This document shows, one piece after another, positions 12,601 through 26,050 of a stretch of 64,000 bases of DNA (within the stretch, counting starts at the first letter, position 1; each line of letters begins with the position of its first letter). The notes below the pieces were generated by a model. It was not told the origin of the DNA. It ran no database searches and saw only the letters and a program-made list of their open reading frames with translations. Location of the stretch: positions 186,001-250,000 of the forward strand of contig VXAZ01007538.1 of assembly GCA_013399875.1 (NCBI GenBank), in the 5' to 3' direction. Origin of the DNA: Gymnorhina tibicen (taxonomy: Eukaryota; Chordata; Aves; Passeriformes; Artamidae). Position numbers and translations under genes: made by a program.

Positions 12601-15600
12601 TGTTCAAGGACCTGTGCACTTCTCTGCATCAGGCACTTATTAGCATCCTCTTACATCTTTAAAGAAATGTTAACATCTGACCATGATTGTTTGGAAATTC
12701 TGAAAAAGCTTTTTAATCAAAATGATCTTCAACTGATGTTTTTCCCAGATCTGGTATATTAATTTTGCCATCTTCAGGATGATCTTGCCCTGAGAAAGAA
12801 TATCACTGCAAAGCTGCCACGGAACATGTGAGAATAGCACATTTTTTTTCAGACCATTACATAGTTAGTCTGTGGAAATCACTACTCTCCCCTTTCTTCA
12901 ATGATTCTGCACCGCAGATCCTACTTTGGTGATAAGGATCCAAAAATTAACCTCTCTTAGGTTAGCTGGGGATAACCTGGTGAATCATATAACAAGCAAA
13001 TGCTGTTCTGCTCCCTCCAGAGAAAATTAGGATGTTCTCAGGCATGCCAGGAGTGCTCAGGCACCAACAGTGCAGCTGTGCCTGGGTAAAACTGAGGGGT
13101 TGACAACCATGGAGACACATCTCTCTGAAACACCTGGAAGTGCCAAAGGCCACCCAAAACCTGTGGTTGCTGCCAGTTTTATGTCTCGTCTCTGATAAGA
13201 AATGAGTACTGATGAACACCAGTTCCTGCAAACATCCTCAGTGGGGAGTCCCAGCCTGGGGAAGCACTGACAACCCTTCTGAAGTGTCCTGGGAGAGGTC
13301 CCACCAGTGCCCAGGCTCCTGCTTGGCAGAGGAGATCCAAGAAAGCAGGAGGAAAGCCCAGGGGACACTAGTATGCCCTCATCTAGAAGTCTCAGTGATA
13401 TGCTCACAGAACTTGTACCTGTACTTGGAGTTGTTTCACAGTTATCATCTCTTCAGCCTTTCTGTTTATGGAAAAATCTTGTTCAAGCCCATGCAAAAAT
13501 AATTTGTTTTTTAATCTCCTTGATGTGCCTGGCTGGGTTTTAGTAAGATGCACTTAAACAAAGACATGTTTTCCCCATGTTCTTGAAGAGTTCAGAGCCT
13601 GAGTGGCATTGTTGGGGTTTTTAACAATTCACACAGAAAAACACTTTTCACAGTTAATTTTCAAGATGTGAATCTTACGCAAGTGCTTTCTAAAGGGAAA
13701 GGAGATGACTGTTTTAGAAAACAAATTCTGTACCTGCAGAACAAGCTATGCAGAAGATTGCCTCTATTTATCTGATGGTTTAGGGCTGCTGTTAGCATCA
13801 ATTCATCATCTTCTTTGATGTGCAATATTTGCAAAAGCTAATCAGGCATGGAAAGGCAAGGCTGGTTATTTCCTTTTGTTCACACAAGCTTATGTTCTGA
13901 AACAAAGCTATTAGGGCACTTGACGCCATGCATGCTCTTCTAATGGACAATATGCACCATATGATTGCAAACTGTCACCAGGACTATTATTTCTCTTGGG
14001 AGGTTTTCAGCTGAAACATTGAACTCTGTAAAAAAGTCAGATAGCCCTATATCATGTAAGAACCACAGATTATTTTCCCTATAATAATGTTAGTATATAA
14101 TTATTGCATATACAATGGTAATATAATCCCCAGCAGGACTGGTAGAAAAATCTCTAAGTCCTGGACAGACAACTGCTTAAGACAGAAAACCAGGATGTCT
14201 GTCATTTCCTGAAACAGACTTCCAAAAGCAACTACTGATAAATGTGGCTTTACAAGGTTAGGTATTTCTGAGAAGTCATTGCACAAATCACATTTAGTTT
14301 ATTTAAAAAGCATAATATAATATATTATAATAGATCCATAGGTACATTCTCATGAACACATCTCTGCACACGTAGGCTCATATATGTGTCACAGCACACA
14401 ACCTTCAGAAAGTAACAAAAGGGAAGCTACCAAGTTGGGAAGGAAACATTAAATACTGAAATGAAAGATAAGGAAACAGATGGAAGTCAAGAGGAAAAAC
14501 TCTTAGCATGCCATACAAAATAAATCTCTGACCAGGAAGAATGCATTAGGCAGCATGCATGTAGTGAAAATATGCATCTACTCACAAGTGACTGTTTTGG
14601 TGAAATCACATGCTGAAAGTTAACAAACAACCGAAGTGTCTTGGGCAGATCAGCACATTCTTCATGCTCAGTCTTCCATTCAGCCTCACCAAGCCATCCA
14701 TGTTTCAACTAGATCCTTGCTTAATACCATATTTTAGTTTTTAGGAAAGCTTTAAAGCTTTGAGAAAAGTGCCCCAGGTTTCCTTTGCTGAGTGAATACT
14801 GGTGCAGCTGCTTGATTACATCATTTCAGAAAAGATCAGCAGGAACTTTCCATGATACTTAAGGGTGTACTCCTGCTAGCTAGCACTGCAGCCCAGAAAT
14901 ACAGTTTCTCAGTTTTATGTTAAAGAATATTTCTCTTCATAGAACGTTTTTGTTTCGGTAAGTGAAACACAGAAAAAAAAAATCTCCCTGTTCTACCTTA
15001 AGTATGCTTTACTTTTGCTCTGCAGATTGCAGTTTTAATTTCTTTAAAAGTTAATCTCCATTTTCATTTTCTCTGATGTTCCCATGCATAGCCTCAGCTT
15101 GTATCCTCTCAGCTCCATAGGCACACAGAACTGTCAGCTGCAGAATGTTACAGAAAGTGTTCAAACACGCCTATGATGGAGATGTAATTGGAAAGAATAT
15201 CTGAAAAAATATCTGACCACAAGAAGCACGGGATTATCTTAACTCATAAAAAGCATGAGACCAAGGGCTTTGCACCAAAGGACCCAAGGGTGCCTCTATC
15301 AGGAAAACAAACCTGTAAGTAGTGAGGGCAGAAATTTTACAGGAGAGAAGTTTGAGTTACGCTAGCAGTAAATGAGACAGTATGTAGAAAAACAGAAAGC
15401 CACTTTCCCCAGATTGTATCACATTTGTCTTTTCTCTTCAACATCTACACTGTAAAGCCAGATAGCTTTAAAAGAAGGAGGAAAAGAGCCCATCTGGAGG
15501 AGCAAGATGTTAGGGAGTCATCTTGTTAAATGTTAGAGAGCAATGATAAGAGAGCCCATAAAAGATGAAATTTTAAAGTACTTGAAAAGGGAAAAAAAGA

Positions 15601-18600
15601 AAGAGGCTGATGTTATCTAAGAAAAATAATCTAGAAATTTATGTAAGAACTGGTTATAAAAACATCGATAAAAATGCTCTGTTTCTTCTTCCTATTAAAC
15701 CCAGTCCTAATTACAGCAGCTGAATATTTACAACCCCAGAACAAGCACAGCCTGCCAAATCTCCCATAAAACACCCAAAGGCTCCTATGGGCAAACTCTG
15801 AAATGAAAACACTTCAGAATCAAACTATGCAGGCTCTGCTTTTTCATCTGATCCTACAGGCCAACTTGCTGGCCATTTATCATAGCATCTTGAACCACTG
15901 AATTGGAAAGTTTATAAAAACAAAAACCCCGGCTAAGAAATTCAAGAATAGATTGTAGAACTTAGTATAGGCTTTCAACCTGGTACCATGCTCCAGGAGG
16001 TACTCCAAAGGAATTATAAGAAAGTTTTTAAAATAAAAAAAGGTAGTCCCAGCTTTTTGCTCTCAGGTTCGTTATTCACATTACTGGCCCAGGAGCCATG
16101 GTGAAGGAATGCATTTTCTCCCTGTTTAGACTGGACAGCCTTATGAGTGTCCTTTGGTCGAAGTCTCACCACATGCCAGCTTGGGAATGAAAACAAGATT
16201 TAAAAGGACAACTTGACAGTTATCCTCTTATCCTGTCATTCCGACCAACCTTGTAATTGTCTCTCAACTAGATCTCGTTATCAAAAATCCTTTTAGTGGG
16301 ATCAGTTTCACTTTAAACAGCTTATTACATAGATGACTAAAGGAGCAAAAATAACTCAAGAATTAACAGACAAAAAATTCTTTCTAAAACCAATGTTCAT
16401 CTATTGATACACTGAGGATGATATTCCTTAAAATCTTCTCACTGTGAAATTAAGATTTTTCTGTAAAAATGAACAGGTCCTGGTGATTTTTTCAAGAACA
16501 TCTTCTATTTACAATGGAAATTCACCCCCTATAGGGGATAGACTATAACTATCAAGATAGTATTATTTAAATTGCATCTTCTGAATTACCTGGAAGAGTA
16601 ACTTTGAGCATCCCAAAGAAGAGTTGTTACAGGGGACTATTGGCACCATAGTAACATTCATTGTTACCATTCATTGACACCATAGTAACAAAAGGATAAT
16701 CTTGATCTCACGGTAAAACTTAGAAACTAAATTCAAATTAAATTAATACCTGTTTCTCGAAAAGCTAAGAGTTCTCTCACTGAGTTAAGTTTCCATTTCC
16801 AGTCAAGTACCGCTGGTGTATTTTGGTACCCTGAAAAACACTGGAAAGATGTTGGCAGCAACACCTGCCTATGAACCTACCTAAAAAAAGCTCTGTTGTA
16901 CATTTCAAATCCTTCATCATTAGATAATTTTTCTTCTTGAGTGGGTATTTCACACTAGGGCAGGTTGCATTTAATAAATTTTAAATTGTTACAAAGTTCT
17001 AAATTCACCTAAAGCAGAAATAGATCCCAACCAACTTTTAATGAGTCCACAAGTTCCAGCAGATTTCCTTTTCCTCCTCTGCCTAAACCACACTCCACTT
17101 GTTTCACACACTGTCCTGTCTGTCACCACACTCACATCCTCTGGGTTTTTTCCCCACACAGATTTTATTTGGTGCATTTGTGCCAACCGCATAAACCCTT
17201 CCTGTCAGGAGGCACTGATACACTGACAACAGCATTTACATGTTTCCTATGTTCTCTAGAAGCATTAACACCAAGGGATTTTTTATTTTCTAGGAGTTGC
17301 TTCATGTACCAAGTTTTCACAACTGTCACCCAAGATTTACTTTCTCATTTGGGTAAAAGTAAAAATTGCCTACTAAAGGAGTGCTCTGCAAAATACCTCT
17401 GCTGATATGCCCCAGATGCCCATGCAAGATCTCTCACCTGAAATACTTTGTTATCTCATCCTTTCTGGCAAACAAACAAAGCTTGCAAACTGACAAGTGT
17501 CATCTTACCATCAGTCACGTGTGGGCTGATTTTATGTAGTTTGCACCATAAGCCAAAGGCAGAATTACATCATATGAGTTGCAGCTCCTCAGAGATCACT
17601 CTCACTCCGTTAACTTCATTAAAAATAGACCAGCTGTGTGGATAATTCTATTTATTCTTTCCAACTTGCTGCTCCATCAGGCTAAATTAAATGGGCACTG
17701 ATAGAAAGAACTCTGACCACAAACAAGAGATGAAACACTGGCTTCATGAAGAGCAGAGGATAGTGGACCAGGCAGGGAATGAGTCACAGTTCATCCTAAA
17801 TTTCCCATTCTCACTTGCATTACTTTGCTCTACTGCCCTGCCTACTCTGCATCTGGATCCCTAAGCTAACCGGAAGGGGAACTGCTCAAAGCTTTGGATC
17901 TGTGCTGTGCCCCACGAGCTAAGCAGGGTACAGAAATAACAGTATTTGCTTCTACAGGAAGCTGGCTCTGCCTGGGGTTCACACGGATGTCTCTGCTAAC
18001 AAAGCATTTTTGCCCTGCCAGTTTGCATCACAGCCACATGCCAACCTGCAAAACTGAAAACGAAATTTGACCAATTTAATTGTTCTCCAACTGCATCCTG
18101 TTTTGACTGCTTAGTTTTTCACATATTTAGGGTGGAAGCCAGGTCCTTCAATATATAATGACAGAAACTGCATATTTTTGTTAAGAGTTTGAGGGTCCTT
18201 TGTGATCAGCTGTGATGCCACATTCAGCACATTCTTCATCCAATACTAATTTCTCTGCTGTCATCAAATTGTATTTTATGGCAGCTGCATTTCCCAAATT
18301 AAATATTTGGGCCACTTTCAATGCAAAATACCAGATGCACAGAGAAATAGTCTGAACTGCTGTAGATGAGGAAACAGAAAATGTTAATTCTATACTTGAC
18401 ACTGAAAACAGCTTGCATACAAAAAACTACAGCTGCTATTGGAGCACAGTATTGATATTGATCAAGTGGAGAAACTACCTGGTGTTTGTATTAAATCAGT
18501 CCTTTCAAGAGGGAAAGCACCTCTCCCTCTCAGCTGGCTTTACTTGCTCAGCTGATTTCCATTCCAGTACTCTCTGTGTCCACAAGAGAACTTTTTTCAG

Positions 18601-19186
18601 TCTTTTTAAAAATGCACCTTGGCTTGCTGCTGGTGGTATCACACTATAGCTGCCCCAAGGACCATTCAGACTAAACAAAGAAAGAAAACTTATTACAGAA
18701 GTTTAGAAAGAGAGAAGAAGGGAGTCAACAGGCAGAGGGCACTTTACAGAGAAGCTTCCCAAATCGTCTTGAGTCAAAACAAGTGGTGTTGGCTTCTTAG
18801 ATGAAGCAGGTCAGATAGCGTGTCTTTCAAGCTTTTATGGAAGAAAGTGTAATTTAAGAGGATGTTTGCATGAAGGCAGGGTTGCCAAGAGATACAGTCA
18901 ACAGGGAGAGAACTCTCCAGGAACATGTGGCAGCAAGGACATGATCATGGTCAGAATAGATAGGCAGTGGTTTGTTATCCAAACTGACAGGACTGCATCT
19001 GGAAGGCTGCAATGTTTAAAAACAAGCAAGAAAACAAACAAACAAAAAAGCAAAGTACCAGAAATGTTTGCTTCTTTAAAAAAACGAAAAGTTGCTGCCT
19101 ATAAGAAGTGTAACTTCAACATATTCAAATGGCAAATAGCACGTGAAATCAATTCTTCAAGGGCTGACTCAGATCAGTTAGCCCTT

Positions 19187-19241
19187 GAAAAGGAAAGGGA
19201 AATAAAAGGGAAATGAAAAGGAAAAGGAAATGAAAGGGAAA
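19187..19241 (+). repeat. Imperfect purine-rich tandem tract
   Basis: About 55 bases are almost only A and G on the plus strand. They are built from variants of AAAGGGAAAT and AAAAGGAAAT. This is simple-sequence DNA within the SLC16A12 5' intron. Confidence 0.7.
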
Positions 19242-22200
19242 CCTTTATTCCCATCAAGTTCAGTGCAGCAACTCATTTTAAAACCAGCTGTGAATATTTA
19301 TTGAATGCTGACACTGAGGCACACCTGTATAGGCAAGGCTGAGTGTGATGCCCCCAGCCCAGGAAATTTCAGGCTCAGTAGCTGAGAGACTGGATTCAGC
19401 ATTTCAATGACAGAAAGATGAAGCTGGCACATGCCTTGAATGTGGAACCATTTGGGGTTTGACTCTTCTTATTTCAGCTCTCTCTTTCCCAGCTTTTTAA
19501 TGACTTTTATGGGAAATAAAGGTGATGAGATTGAAGGGCTGATAACAGGGACCTCTGGAGAAGAGGAGTAAACACAAAGTCAAGAAATTACCAATCCAAA
19601 TACTCTGACAGCTTTGGGAATGCATAGGAGTAACACAAATACGGAATCCATACTCCACTGCAGTATGAGCCAAAGAAGACAGAGCAGAGAGGAGCTGGGA
19701 CAAGTGACCAAAGAGAAGCAGCACAGCCCTGCACTGCCCCTTTCTCAGCTGTGCACTAACCAGGAGGTTGCCTGAGAAAGCTCCAAACACTCCTCTGCCA
19801 AAGGAGCTTGATATTGTCAAATATGACAACTTGATGAGATAAGGCCTAAAACAAGACAGGAGGAGGTATTTGACTATGTCTACAGACTAAATTAAGGGCT
19901 TTTGTGAGGTCTTCAAGAAGCTCTCAAAGCCAACCTAGTTTAAGATGTGTTTACAATGAATGCTCTAAGACATGACTTATTTAGTACTGAAACAGCCTGA
20001 AGACGCTGGCCAGCAGGAAAACCATTTGAATTAGGAGAGATGTTAATTAGGAAACTCAACAGCACCATAGACTCCAAGAAACCCCTAGAGAGGCAGGGGA
20101 AAGATCCCACTTTCCACATTTGCATTTCACATCTGGGAAATGTGAATCATTACATCAACATTGGGAGAAATCCAGAAACAGCAGGAAGGAAGGAAACTTT
20201 GAGTTTTAAAAAAAAGTGAAAGACAGGAGACTGTTTACATCTTGAACAAAGGGAGAGAAAAATGTCAGCACTGTCCTGCTGAGGACTGAGGATGAGGAGC
20301 TGAATTCCCAACTCCAAAAATACTTTCAGGTCCTACTCAGAAAGGGGGATGCAGGAATTTGGTGGTTGCTACCTAAAACATCTTCTCTGTTTTGGTACTC
20401 AACACTTGCCTCTAGGACCTTCTGCAATAGCTGGGAAACAGCTTTCATTTTTTAAACATCCAAAGAAAATGTTTCCTTCTTCTATTTGTTTTCTAATCAG
20501 GAGCTTTGCTTCTGATGTTGCAATCAAGAACTGAAATTTCTTTCACCCTGTTTTCATCTGCATTCTCACCTAAAGCTTCAAATGGATTTGAGAAAAGCTT
20601 TCAAGCATTAGGTATACTGTTACCCCAGAAGAAATGGAGAATAAATAGTGTGTAGGCAAGTACACTGGCAAACTGTGACAGCTGAGGAATCTCTGAAGTT
20701 TGGCCACATCTCTTGGCAAGATATAGCAATAATTTTGATGGTATCCCAGTCACTCACAGATTCCACAAGAAACTTGTAGACCTGGACAGAAAAGGGTGGC
20801 AAATCAGTTCTCCATAATTTACCTGTCAGTAGGTTAAAAGAACAAATATGTACATTATAAATAAATAAATATCCACATATGGTCTAGGGCTTCCCATGAC
20901 CATTATTTCTGGACACTTATGACAACCCTCTGCTAGCAACTAATGTATTTACCATTCAAAAAGCATTTAAGGACAGTATTCCCCAGAAACTGAATAGATT
21001 CTAGTGACAACGAGAACAGTTAAAGAAAACAATGTTTAATAGTAAAAGGAGCCCAGATTATTTCCCATGTATTGTTTTTACATTAATTTTTAATCCTGAC
21101 CACTTAAATAGCATTACCCAACATGCAAGTTGATGTAAAATGTAAGCCTGATTCCTGGTGCGTGTAAGCGTGGGTGTACATCCCCTCCGTAGACCAGACA
21201 CACAACATATATTAAGAAAATACAGTTGCTTCATTTTTCTCTGTTATTTACATAGTGCTGTGAGACAGCATTCACACCAAAGCCCAGAAAATCATCTTAC
21301 AATAAAATACCAGAAAAAGAAAAAGAAACCAACAGTTTTTCAGTGAAAACCAGTAATGCTGTCTCAAAGTAAACACTAAAGATTCTTCATTTACTGCCTT
21401 CTCGCTTCATAATCTCATCAAACAGAAGGAAAAACTAATAAATACAACACAGAAATGAAATAAGAACAAAAAATGCTGTTCCTTTTTTTTTAAGTCAAGT
21501 ACAAGCAGCAAGAATATCCTGATTTGTGGATAACTTGTAGTTCTCCAACAATGAACTGCAGTTGAGAAATGACTGTTCAGTAGCATTTGTATTGTATGCA
21601 AAGGAACCGACAGAGTTTTACTAATGAAGACTAAACTCATCCCAACTCACTAACAAAATACATTGCTCCATGGCCTCAAGCCAGTTTTACAATTCCCAGC
21701 TGCTGCAGGCTCTGGGGAAGAAATCTGCCACAAATCGCTGGCTAATCTTACCATTGAATAGCTCATCTTGCTGCTGAAGAGATGATCTGCTGCCTCAGGG
21801 GCCTAAAATGCTGCAGAGAAAAAAGTGATGGATTTTGATCTCACAGTGTAAAGAAAGATAAGTGCCTCCTGGCTATACCTGAATTCTGTGGGCTGCTCTG
21901 TCCTGCCATGGTGTCTGTGACCGTGCCAGACAGGTGTCATCTGAGCAGCACCCACCCTCTGGTACTGAAAAATGCTTCTTCCAAAAACAGAAGGATGGGG
22001 GACCTGAACACTGAAGATTTCATACTTAGAAATCACAGCTTTCCCTGCATGTAGTTATACGCAGCATCCTACAAGCTGAGGAGAGACAAGGAGCCAGTCC
22101 AGAAAAATAGAGTCTCCACCTTGGTGTCTTTGCCCAGAGCAGCTGACTCGGTGTACAGCCCCACTGGCAACAGCTCTTCCACTTCACTGCAAGCGCAGAG

Positions 22201-25060
22201 CACTTCCAGAGAGCAAAACAAAACCATCAGTTCAGTAAGCTCAGTAGGAAGCACCTTCATTTCCAGTGAAGAAAAACAGAGTGATTCGCTCGAACAGCTA
22301 CAGTTTCGGTTTTTAAGAATTACACCTTTCCAAATTCCTCCATCCCACAGGCTGGGAGCCTGCTTCCCACAGGCAAGCTGAAGCTTGCGGATTTACTGCT
22401 CACAGTCACATCAGTGTGTGCCAATTAACACACGCAGCAATATAGCTCATAAAATATGTGTTTTGCTTCTCATAAGGCTGCTGTAAAGAAAACCCTTTCC
22501 TCTTAGGAAAAAATGGATAAAATTAAGATTTTTATTTTTTTAATCTGCTTTTTTAAATCTACATGAGATGCTACAAAGATAATCCAAACTGCAGTTGTAG
22601 TGACCCACCACAGGACAGTAAAGGTAAGACATTTTTCTTCAATCCCATGAAGTTTCTTGTTTTAGTTTGGAAGGAAAAAGTGATTTTTCTCTGTTGAATA
22701 AAGAAAGTATTAGCATGTAATTTCACCTTCAAGTTCTATGAACAAGAATGTGTACCATTGTTCCCTAAATATGCACTCGTGCTAAATGGACAGTGTGCCC
22801 TGAGTGGTTTTTTACTGGTTACAATAGAATCATGACAGAGAAACAAAGTGTCTAAAGTAGGAAGGGGAACAAGTCCTAAAACAATGCACAAAAGCATCAA
22901 TGCTTTTCAGACTAAAATAAATTGTAGCAGATTATGAAAAGTTTGCATTGAACTGACTTCTTAGTCTCACCATACCAATTAAAACAGTGCTATTTGTCTA
23001 ACTGCTTCTGTCATTCATAATTTAACAGCAGGTCTACACTACATTCAAAAGTATATTTAACATTTTATGTACATGTAAAACAGAGTAAAGTGCATGCATG
23101 TAACAGTTATGCTCTCTAGGATTAGAGGCACCCTCTTAGGGGTGGTTTAATCTTCCCTTTTAGAATTTTAGGCATTCACCTATCCAGCTAAATATAATTT
23201 GATTAATAAAACTCATATTCTTATGATGCCTAGGTCTATTTTCCAGAAAAATGGCCTTTTAAAATGCTCATACTCCAAGAGAGAATAGTATAGGGAATGT
23301 ATCCTGAAGTTGTACACATAGCTATACAGCATAAAAGTAAAATCATTAGGTGAAAACTCAGAGTTACAACAGAAACAGAGAATCATATCTTCATGTATAC
23401 AGCTAACTAACTGCACGTGCACACAGCTGCAGTAAGATATCTGAGCATTCAGCTACATTTTTCAGGCAACTGCCATAACCACATGTCATCCCCCTCTGAC
23501 CACAGTTTGATAAGCAATTACTTCTTTCAGCAGCAGTGATGCCGGCAGAAACAGCCCTTACCTCCTGCTCCCTGCCACATGTTCCCTCCTTTCAGGCCAC
23601 CTTCTCAGCCCCAACAGAGCAGCCACACATTCAGACAGATCAGAGTTAAAAGTAATCAATACAAAAGAAGAAAAGGTGCTTTTGAACCCACTGCAGTCCC
23701 CCGATGCAGTTCCCCATGAGCCCCACAAATGGCTGTGCTAGTCCAGCTCAGAGGGTGGCAGGGGGCTGCTTACGCAAGCACGGTTCTCTCAGGAAACACA
23801 TGCCAAATCTCTCCCTCAGGAAGCAATTGTGTTTGCACCAAAACATCTGAAAAATCTTCCCCCCCTGTGCCCAGTCTGTTGGACCCTGGCCTGGGAATAT
23901 GGACACCTGGGGGTGTCCTAGTCCCCTTACTCACAGCTGCAGACAAGAACCAACTCAGCAGATCCAATCAGTCAGGAGCCTGTGCTGTAGCAAGCTGTCA
24001 GGTAAACCATGCACAGCTTGAAGCAGAAGTGAATGTGCAAGCTGGGGCGAAAATAAAGTTCTTAAGGTTTCCCCTGTTTACATATCAGCTGAATCAATTC
24101 TGATAAAGCTTTGTAAAATTAAATTACACACAGTGCTATATTGTTTTTCATCATCACTTTCCACCTTCAGGTTAAGGCAAAAGTTAATGATTGAATTTTA
24201 AAGGCATTAATGTAGAAACCCCTTAGGGAAGCCTAGAGAAACCTTCTATTTAAATACAGCTTCTGTTACACTGCTGCAAAAGATGGAAAAGTAAACATTA
24301 AGTATAATACAACCGAAAAAATACGAAACAAGAACACATTATGAGCTATGTAGCACTAAAAAAAAATACAAAAAGATAGTAACAGCCAATGATTTGAGGT
24401 GAGCAATAGCATGGCCCTAACTGAGGCATAATAGAATCACTCTGAGGAAAATGTAATCCTGTTTCACTTCATTAAGTTTCATGTTATCCTCCAGTTTCCC
24501 AGCGCTAACGGAAATGTTTCCTCATTGCCACTGTAGGAGCGGACTTACAACAACAGACTCAGCTGTCCCAACCAGCTTGTTAACCTAATGAAATCAATTC
24601 TGTCAGAATGTTATCGCACAAACCTAAATTCATACCAAATACCTAATTAACAGCTTACCTCTAGAGATATTAAACAGAACAGGTCGATAAATGAGTGGCA
24701 AATTATCAGAAAGTTCAAAATAAGGGTAATACTCACTGTCTCTTCTGGCTTTTTTTTTTTCATTGAATAGATTCCGTGAATTTAGTCAGCCTGTGAACAC
24801 ACAATTTCCTACAAGATACGTGCCACTTGGCCCAAGTCTATTACTGCACACCTGGTTGTCCTACAAGGGACTAAGGATTCTCCTGGAAATCCGTTATATT
24901 AAATCACAGAAGAAATATCAAGGCTGTTCAGGATAAGGATTGCTGTGATTAGCTACTTCCACAGATAACTATCCCTCCGGGAGGCCACAGGCCAGCTCTC
25001 CAGCCCGTCACAGAGCAGCCTGTGCCTCAGGTTTTGGAGCTTTTGGGGAGCCGCTCGCAC

Positions 25061-25275
25061 CGACACACACACCCATAGACACACACACAGACAGATGCAC
25101 ACACTCACAGACACACACACACTCACACACACACATTCACACACACATTCACACACACACATTCACACACACACTCACAGAAACACACACATTCACACAC
25201 ACACATTCACACATTCACACACACACACACTCAGACACACACAGACACATTCACACACAGACACATTCACACGCA
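25061..25275. repeat. CA-rich compound microsatellite
   Basis: About 215 bases of CACACA runs interrupted by regularly recurring CATTCACA and CACAGACA variants, ending in a short C run. The interruptions give a higher-order pattern of roughly 16-24 bp. Reading frames across it encode only His-Thr repeats or, on the other strand, Cys-Val repeats, and are not genes. It lies about 350 bp from the SLC16A12 CpG island, inside the first intron if that island is the promoter. Confidence 0.9.
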
Positions 25276-25604
25276 CACCCCCCCGTGCACGGGCATCCCG
25301 GTGACAGCCGCGGGTCCGAATGCACGGCGGCGACAAGGTGCAGCACTGCCTCTCACACCTGCCTCTGTAGAGTTACATTTGTTCTGCTTATGCAACAGAA
25401 ATAAAAGATACCTGAGTTTCCTCATACCATCTAGCAACTTGAAACGCTGTTTATCCTTAAGCGCTGTTTACCTGACTAGCATCTTACCTAACCAACAGCT
25501 TATACATACGTATGCACGTATATACAGTTCCTTCATTAAATAGTGGCGTTTACATTCATTTTTACTGATTTTTCATAGTTTCCGCAGTTCTACCACGACC
25601 CACG

Positions 25605-26050
25605 CAGGGTAGGAAAGCGACCCGGCTGCAGCCTCACCGGAGCGCTGCGAGCGGCCGCCGGGGAGCCGCACTGCCCGCCCCGCTCCGCGCCCCGGTCCGG
25701 GCCACCCCTCCCGAGCCCCCAGCCCCGCACGCCCCTACCTGCAGGCTGCAGCCCCTACCTGCAGGCTGCAGCCCCCACCTGCAGGCTGCGGCCCGGCAGG
25801 AGCCNGCAGGAGGCAGGGAAGCGGCTCCGTTTCGGCTCTGCCCCCTCCCCACCGGAGTTTGCCCAGCCGCCCACCTGGCCGACTGGTCGCCCCTCCGCGC
25901 AGCAGGGCCCGGCGGGCTCGGCCGAGCGCTGCCCCTCGCCCGGCTCCGTCAAGCTGTCATCGGAGGCAGCCGGAGTCCCTCCTTCGTGGTACCTTCACCA
26001 ACACGAAAAAGTGCGTCTCAGCAGTGCCACGGGAGCTTTCATCGCATTAA
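25605..26050 (-). promoter_or_regulatory. SLC16A12: CpG island, probable SLC16A12 promoter and first noncoding exon
   Basis: The sequence changes abruptly from AT-rich to GC-rich with many CpG dinucleotides, for example GCGCTGCGAGCGGCCGCCGG near 25640 and several GCGC and CCGG sites up to about 25950. It is the only such island between the SLC16A12 coding start and PANK1. Three splice-donor consensus sites on the minus strand lie at 25739, 25759 and 25779. Position, strand of the donors and composition support the promoter of SLC16A12. Transcription start and exon extent cannot be read from the sequence. One base (25805) is an unresolved n. Confidence 0.65.
25731..25790 (-). repeat. Three tandem 20-bp units, each with a splice-donor consensus
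   Basis: The plus-strand unit GCCCCTACCTGCAGGCTGCA occurs twice exactly (25731-25750, 25751-25770) and a third time with two changes (25771-25790). On the minus strand each copy reads CTGCAG|GTAGGGG, or GTGGGGG in the copy nearest the promoter. Possible exon ends are therefore 25739, 25759 and 25779. Copy-number change would add or remove 20 bases of 5'UTR or of intron. Confidence 0.8.

Larger units (their letters stand above)
4948..25738 (-). other. SLC16A12: Probable large 5'UTR intron of SLC16A12
   Basis: About 20.8 kb without a recognisable coding exon on either strand. It is bounded by the acceptor at 4948-4949 and by donor candidates in the CpG island at about 25.73-25.78 kb. Human SLC16A12 also has noncoding 5' exons far from the coding start, so further untranslated exons may be hidden here. 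The open frames are short, lack family similarity and look random, including a 175-codon frame at 5204-5731. Small visible structures are a 16-bp palindrome at 6586-6601, a purine tract at 19187-19241 and the CA-rich microsatellite at 25061-25275. Confidence 0.6.

Noticed and set aside
25061..25275. CRISPR-like array
   Set aside because: The repeats are simple CA units without unique spacers of constant length.
24953..25304. Open frames encoding His-Thr or Cys-Val repeats
   Set aside because: Direct translation of the CA microsatellite; no gene.
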